From positions 1 through 64,000 of the forward strand of contig JAJTGE010000019.1 in NCBI GenBank assembly GCA_021298555.1: a DNA stretch of 64,000 bases, written 5' to 3'. This document shows, in pieces, positions 60,766 to 64,000 of the stretch. The DNA is from Oxalobacteraceae bacterium. GTDB lineage: Bacteria > Pseudomonadota > Gammaproteobacteria > Burkholderiales > Burkholderiaceae_D. How positions within the stretch are numbered: the first letter of the stretch is position 1; the number at the start of each line of letters is the position of its first letter. A program made the position numbers and the translations under genes. The notes under the pieces were generated by a model. That model was not told the origin of the DNA. It made no database searches and saw only the letters and a list, made by a program, of their open reading frames with translations.

Positions 60766-61143
60766 CTAGGCTACTTTGTGCTTCCTGGGACGCCCAGTTT
60801 TTACGGTCTGAAGTTTTTTCTTGGCAGATTTCACTTTTGCTGTACTTAAGCTGGTTACGAGTGAAATACCTATTCTTATTAATTCACTTTTTTTAATCTC
60901 AAACCCATCCTTCAGGCAGGCCTTTTTTATTTTGGCAAGTCCTACATATTCCGATTCGGGAATAGTAAAACTGTCACGCACTAACTGGGGCGTTGTGGGC
61001 TTCTCTGAGTTAATTTCTGCTAGCTTAACGATTGCTTTTTTTTCAATGGCTTTCTTTACAGGCTTTGCAGAATTTTTTTTACTAACTGATTTGGGCTTAC
61101 TGGTCGACGCCTGATCAGTCAACGATTTGTTTTTCGAAGTCAT
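60766..61143 (-). CDS. Lys-rich histone-H1-like protein with AT-hook tail
   Basis: A 125-residue basic protein with ATG 61143 behind GGAGGC. The N-terminal half is Lys/Ser/Ala-rich (KPKSVSKKNSAKPVKKAIEKKA). The middle is a folded helical stretch, VRDSFTIPESEYVGLAKIKKACLKDGFEIKKSELIRIGISLV. The C terminus is KTGRPRKHKVA, an AT-hook core. It resembles small nucleoid-associated proteins of proteobacteria. DNA binding is inferred from composition and the AT-hook. Confidence 0.65.
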   Translation of the reverse strand: MTSKNKSLTDQASTSKPKSVSKKNSAKPVKKAIEKKAIVKLAEINSEKPTTPQLVRDSFTIPESEYVGLAKIKKACLKDGFEIKKSELIRIGISLVTSLSTAKVKSAKKKLQTVKTGRPRKHKVA

Positions 61144-61385
61144 ATGTAAAGCCTCCGATTGAGATAAATTCGCTCATTTATCGTTTTTATAATAAAAATA
61201 ATATAAATGATTTATACGGTATGACGGTATACACCCAAAGTCATCAGGCGTCGATAAATTGTTGCCAGTAGACAACAGTATTTATCTTTTTTACATGCGG
61301 TAAGGAGTACTGGTGACGATTAATTCTGCAGAAAATAGCGCGTAATCCATCGTACGAGGTAATGACGATTTATAGCGCTACCAGC

Positions 61386-62462
61386 TTAGACAGTGTGATT
61401 ACTTTCATACCAGTTTTTAGATCGGTTAACGATATTCACAACGATTAGCATAGCTGGTACTTCGATTAAGACGCCAACAACAGTAGCTAAGGCAGCTCCG
61501 GACTGGAATCCAAATAAACTTATCGCTGTAGCCACCGATAGTTCAAAAAAATTAGAAGCGCCGATCAGTGCTGAGGGGCAAGCTACTGCATGAATTTCAC
61601 CGACTTGTTTATTCAGCCAATACGCTAATGCGGCATTAAAAAAAACTTGTATGAGTATAGGTACAGCAAGAAGCAAAATGATTAGTGGCTGGTCAATGAT
61701 GGCTTTACCTTGAAATCCAAACAATAAGACCAGGGTCAGAAGCAATGCAACGATAGACCATGACCCCATTTTTTCTACGTACTTTGTAAATATGTCGTCA
61801 CCTTGTTTAAGCAGGATGTATCGCCACGCTTGTGCCAACAATACTGGTACGACGATGTACAAGATAACGGAGGTTGCCAGCGTCTCCCAAGGCACGACGA
61901 TTGCTGACATGCCTAGTAAGAGCGCGACTATAGGCGCAAAGGCAAACACCATAATGAGGTCATTCAGGGCAACTTGCGTGAGTGTGAATAAGCCATCGCC
62001 CTGTGTGAGTCGGCTCCAAACAAATACCATAGCAGTGCAGGGAGCTGCAGCCAGGAGTATCAATCCGGCGATATAGCTGTCGATTTGTTCTGTTGGCAGT
62101 AGCGGTGCAAATAGATGCCGCACAAAAATCCATCCAAGCAGCGCCATGGAAAATGGCTTAACTAGCCAATTGACAAATAAGGTGACGCTTATGCCGCGCA
62201 CATGCTGACGTACTAATGGCAGCGATCCAAAATCAATTTTTATCAGCATAGGGATGATCATGACCCACACCAGTAAACCAACGACTAAATTAACTTTAGC
62301 CAATTCCAGCGAGGCGATGTAATGAAAGCTTTGCGGGAAAAATTGTCCTAGCGTGATTCCCGTCAAAATACAGATAAATACCCACAGGCTTAGGTAACGC
62401 TCGAAAAAACTCAAGACGGGGACTTGTTGGTTTGCGGCCGTATCGGTCAGGGTGGTATTCAT
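61386..62462 (-). CDS. acr3: Arsenite efflux transporter ACR3
   Basis: A 358-residue ten-helix protein of the ACR3 family, which exports arsenite. The diagnostic segments are FERYLSLWVFICILTGITLGQFFP, LLAAAPCTAMVFVWSRLTQGD with the essential Cys, and VACPSALIGASNFFELSVATAISLFGFQSGAALATVVGVLIEVPAML. It is located 19 bases after arsR on the same strand. Together with the divergent GAPDH gene it forms an arsenic-resistance locus. Confidence 0.93.
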   Translation of the reverse strand: MNTTLTDTAANQQVPVLSFFERYLSLWVFICILTGITLGQFFPQSFHYIASLELAKVNLVVGLLVWVMIIPMLIKIDFGSLPLVRQHVRGISVTLFVNWLVKPFSMALLGWIFVRHLFAPLLPTEQIDSYIAGLILLAAAPCTAMVFVWSRLTQGDGLFTLTQVALNDLIMVFAFAPIVALLLGMSAIVVPWETLATSVILYIVVPVLLAQAWRYILLKQGDDIFTKYVEKMGSWSIVALLLTLVLLFGFQGKAIIDQPLIILLLAVPILIQVFFNAALAYWLNKQVGEIHAVACPSALIGASNFFELSVATAISLFGFQSGAALATVVGVLIEVPAMLIVVNIVNRSKNWYESNHTV

Positions 62463-62481
62463 GGGGAAGCTACTGCTCGCA

Positions 62482-62826
62482 TTACTGCTTGGCTTTTGAT
62501 GATGGCTTGATAGTCGACACTGGTGAGCATGGATTGCCGCCGCAGCAGTTATCGGTGAGATAAGTTAGCAGGGCGTTCATGCTGTTGATTTGTGCAGAAT
62601 AAATAACGTAACGTCCCTCTTGGCGCGATTCAGCCAATCCCGAGTGTGTTAACTCTTTCATGTGAAATGTTAACGACGAAGGTGATATGCCTAAGCTTTC
62701 TGCTAATTGGCCTGCAGGCAGGCCTTGGGGCCCAGCTTGAACTAAGCTGCGAAAAATAGATAAACGTGATTCTTGTGCTAACGCAGCTAGCGATTTGACA
62801 GCGAGAGTGGAAGTCATTTTTTTCAT
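62482..62826 (-). CDS. arsR: ArsR-type arsenic repressor
   Basis: A 114-residue winged-helix regulator with the helix-turn-helix LAESLGISPSSLTFHMKELTHSGL and wing ESRQEGRYVIYSA. The C-terminal cysteines Cys94, Cys95 and Cys100 (DNCCGGNPC) resemble the arsenite site of AfArsR-type proteins. It should repress acr3 and the divergent GAPDH until arsenite binds. The start ATG 62826 fits the family length. It is transcribed before acr3. Confidence 0.88.
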   Translation of the reverse strand: MKKMTSTLAVKSLAALAQESRLSIFRSLVQAGPQGLPAGQLAESLGISPSSLTFHMKELTHSGLAESRQEGRYVIYSAQINSMNALLTYLTDNCCGGNPCSPVSTIKPSSKAKQ

Positions 62827-62845
62827 GAAGCTGTCATTTTCTAAC

Positions 62846-62861
62846 TTTAAGATTTCTTAAA
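62846..62861. promoter_or_regulatory. Candidate ArsR operator
   Basis: Perfect inverted repeat TTTAAGA-TT-TCTTAAA between the divergent arsR and GAPDH genes, 20 bases upstream of the arsR start. A position and symmetry suitable for ArsR autoregulation; not tested. Confidence 0.5.
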
Positions 62862-62970
62862 CATGTTGCGTTCATTATTTCATTATTTCAATAATTATAC
62901 AAATGTAATGATAAGATTCTGATCGCTACAGCACTGTTTGTTTTATCTTTAAGACTAAATGAGGTAAACC

Positions 62971-64000
62971 ATGAAGGTAGGTATCAATGGCATGGGTCGT
63001 ATTGGTCGTTTAGCATTGCGTGCTGCAATGGGCGCTGCTGACCGGCAGTCCGATGACCCCAGATCACACAATCGCTTAGAAATTGTTCATGTTAATGAGC
63101 TCAAGGGCGGTATAGAGGCGACAGCTCATTTGCTGGAATTTGATTCGGTACAAGGACGTTGGCGAGCGGGTATAGAAACCTTGAATGCAGAAACAATACG
63201 CATAGGTTCAAAGCATATTACCTATTCAAATCACGCTCATGCCGCCGACATACCGTGGGGTGAGCTGGGTGTGGATGTTGTGTTGGAATGTACGGGAAAG
63301 TTTCTAAGCTTAGACACCTTGCAGGGCCATCTTGATCGAGGTGCCAAGCGCGTAATCGTGGCAGCTCCAGTCAAAGTGGATTCAGTATTAAATGTGGTGG
63401 TGGGTGTTAACCATGCTATGTATGATCCAGCACAGCACCCTATAGTGACTGCAGCCTCGTGCACCACCAACTGTCTTGCCCCCGTAGTGAAGGTGGTCCA
63501 TGAATCGATAGGTATACGTCATGGTCAAATCACCACTATCCACGATCCTACGAATACCAATGTTATTACCGATGCGCCGCACAAGGATTTGCGTCGTGCC
63601 CGCAGTGCCATGCTTAGTCTGCAGCCAACGACGACCGGCAGTGCTACAGCCATTGCGCTGATTTATCCCGAGCTCAAAGGTAAACTCAATGGGCATGCTG
63701 TACGCGCCCCCGTGTTGAATGCCTCATTAACGGATTGTGTATTTGAGCTGCAGCGTGAAACTACGGTCGACGAAGTCAACTCACTGTTTGCAGATGCCGC
63801 TAAGGGCTCATTGGCAGGTATTTTGGGATATGAAATTAAACCTTTGGTGAGTGCTGACTACGCACGCGATACGCGCAGCGCTATCGTAGATGCACTCACA
63901 ACGATGGTCACCGATAAAACACTACTCAAAATTTACGCTTGGTATGACAATGAAATAGGCTATGCCTGCCGTATGGTGGATTTGGCGTGTCATATGCAAA
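62971..64000 (+). CDS. ArsJ-associated glyceraldehyde-3-phosphate dehydrogenase (3' end cut)
   Basis: The frame starts at ATG 62971 after GAGG and is open to the window end (343 codons). It has the NAD motif [18 protein letters not shown], a conserved [23 protein letters not shown], catalytic Cys in [11 protein letters not shown], and phosphate-binding residues in [23 protein letters not shown]. The [11 protein letters not shown] and [14 protein letters not shown] strings fit the arsenic-associated group, which makes 1-arseno-3-phosphoglycerate for the exporter ArsJ. The arsJ gene would lie just past the window. It is divergent from arsR. Confidence 0.88.
   Translation, partial: MKVGINGMGRIGRLALRAAMGAADRQSDDPRSHNRLEIVHVNELKGGIEATAHLLEFDSVQGRWRAGIETLNAETIRIGSKHITYSNHAHAADIPWGELGVDVVLECTGKFLSLDTLQGHLDRGAKRVIVAAPVKVDSVLNVVVGVNHAMYDPAQHPIVTAASCTTNCLAPVVKVVHESIGIRHGQITTIHDPTNTNVITDAPHKDLRRARSAMLSLQPTTTGSATAIALIYPELKGKLNGHAVRAPVLNASLTDCVFELQRETTVDEVNSLFADAAKGSLAGILGYEIKPLVSADYARDTRSAIVDALTTMVTDKTLLKIYAWYDNEIGYACRMVDLACHMQ

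Overview
The window looks like the chromosome of a Gram-negative proteobacterium. The content points to a beta- or gammaproteobacterium: a BoxABCD/BoxR benzoyl-CoA pathway, a phasin, ThrH, a lanthanide-type quinoprotein dehydrogenase, NosR-like and curli-pore-like proteins, and outer-membrane proteins with signal peptides. I cannot resolve it further. Base composition is moderate and intergenic spaces are AT-rich. I saw no rRNA, tRNA, insertion sequence, prophage or CRISPR array.

Layout. (a) 1-4.4 kb: start of a membrane protein gene, thrH, an SDR, a periplasmic thioredoxin-like protein, a catalytically degenerate MESH1-type protein and nhaA. (b) 4.7-17.9 kb: aromatic catabolism. A TRAP binding protein and a PaaH-type hydroxyacyl-CoA dehydrogenase flank a leftward unit (boxD, benzoate-CoA ligase, alpha/beta hydrolase) and a rightward unit (boxR, SDR, boxC, boxB, boxA). 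Together they would take benzoate to benzoyl-CoA, its 2,3-epoxide, and 3,4-dehydroadipyl-CoA with formate release. TGCA-N6-TGCA elements sit just downstream of matching TATAATGC boxes before both boxR and boxC and are good BoxR operator candidates. (c) 18.0-23.4 kb: an orphan NosR-like protein, a small secreted protein, and a tight four-gene envelope operon (ExbB-like, anchored YfaP/DUF2135-like, membrane protein, lipoprotein) of unknown role. (d) 23.9-27.9 kb: a secreted Gly/Asn/Gln-repeat protein with a Gly-His tail, a small secreted protein, a CsgG-like lipoprotein fused to peptidoglycan-binding and DUF4384 domains, and a Sel1-repeat protein. This is the best candidate for an undescribed curli-like export and fibre system. 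(e) 28.3-31.1 kb: a lanthanide-type PQQ dehydrogenase with no visible signal peptide, followed by a fused XoxJ-like/cytochrome c protein and a strong terminator.

(f) 31.2-45.8 kb: mixed metabolic and small genes, including a nucleoside transporter, truncated haemoglobin, a natural esterase/Baeyer-Villiger monooxygenase fusion, a fluoroacetate-dehalogenase-like hydrolase, a second orphan TRAP binding protein, a phasin with its own promoter and terminator, a cysteine-less glutaredoxin-fold protein and a metallophosphoesterase. (g) 45.9-50.2 kb: an RND/MMPL exporter lacking its first membrane helix, a LolA-like protein and a DUF1302-like barrel protein whose signal-peptide codons contain a perfect terminator hairpin. 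(h) 50.2-57.7 kb: a PhnZ/MIOX-like HD protein, an MFS transporter plus SDR, a winged-helix protein, a large TerB-tandem repeat membrane protein and a PF13557-like outer-membrane protein. (i) 58.1-64 kb: a two-component system, speD, an H1-like AT-hook protein, and an arsenic locus (acr3 and arsR leftward, ArsJ-associated GAPDH rightward and cut by the window end).
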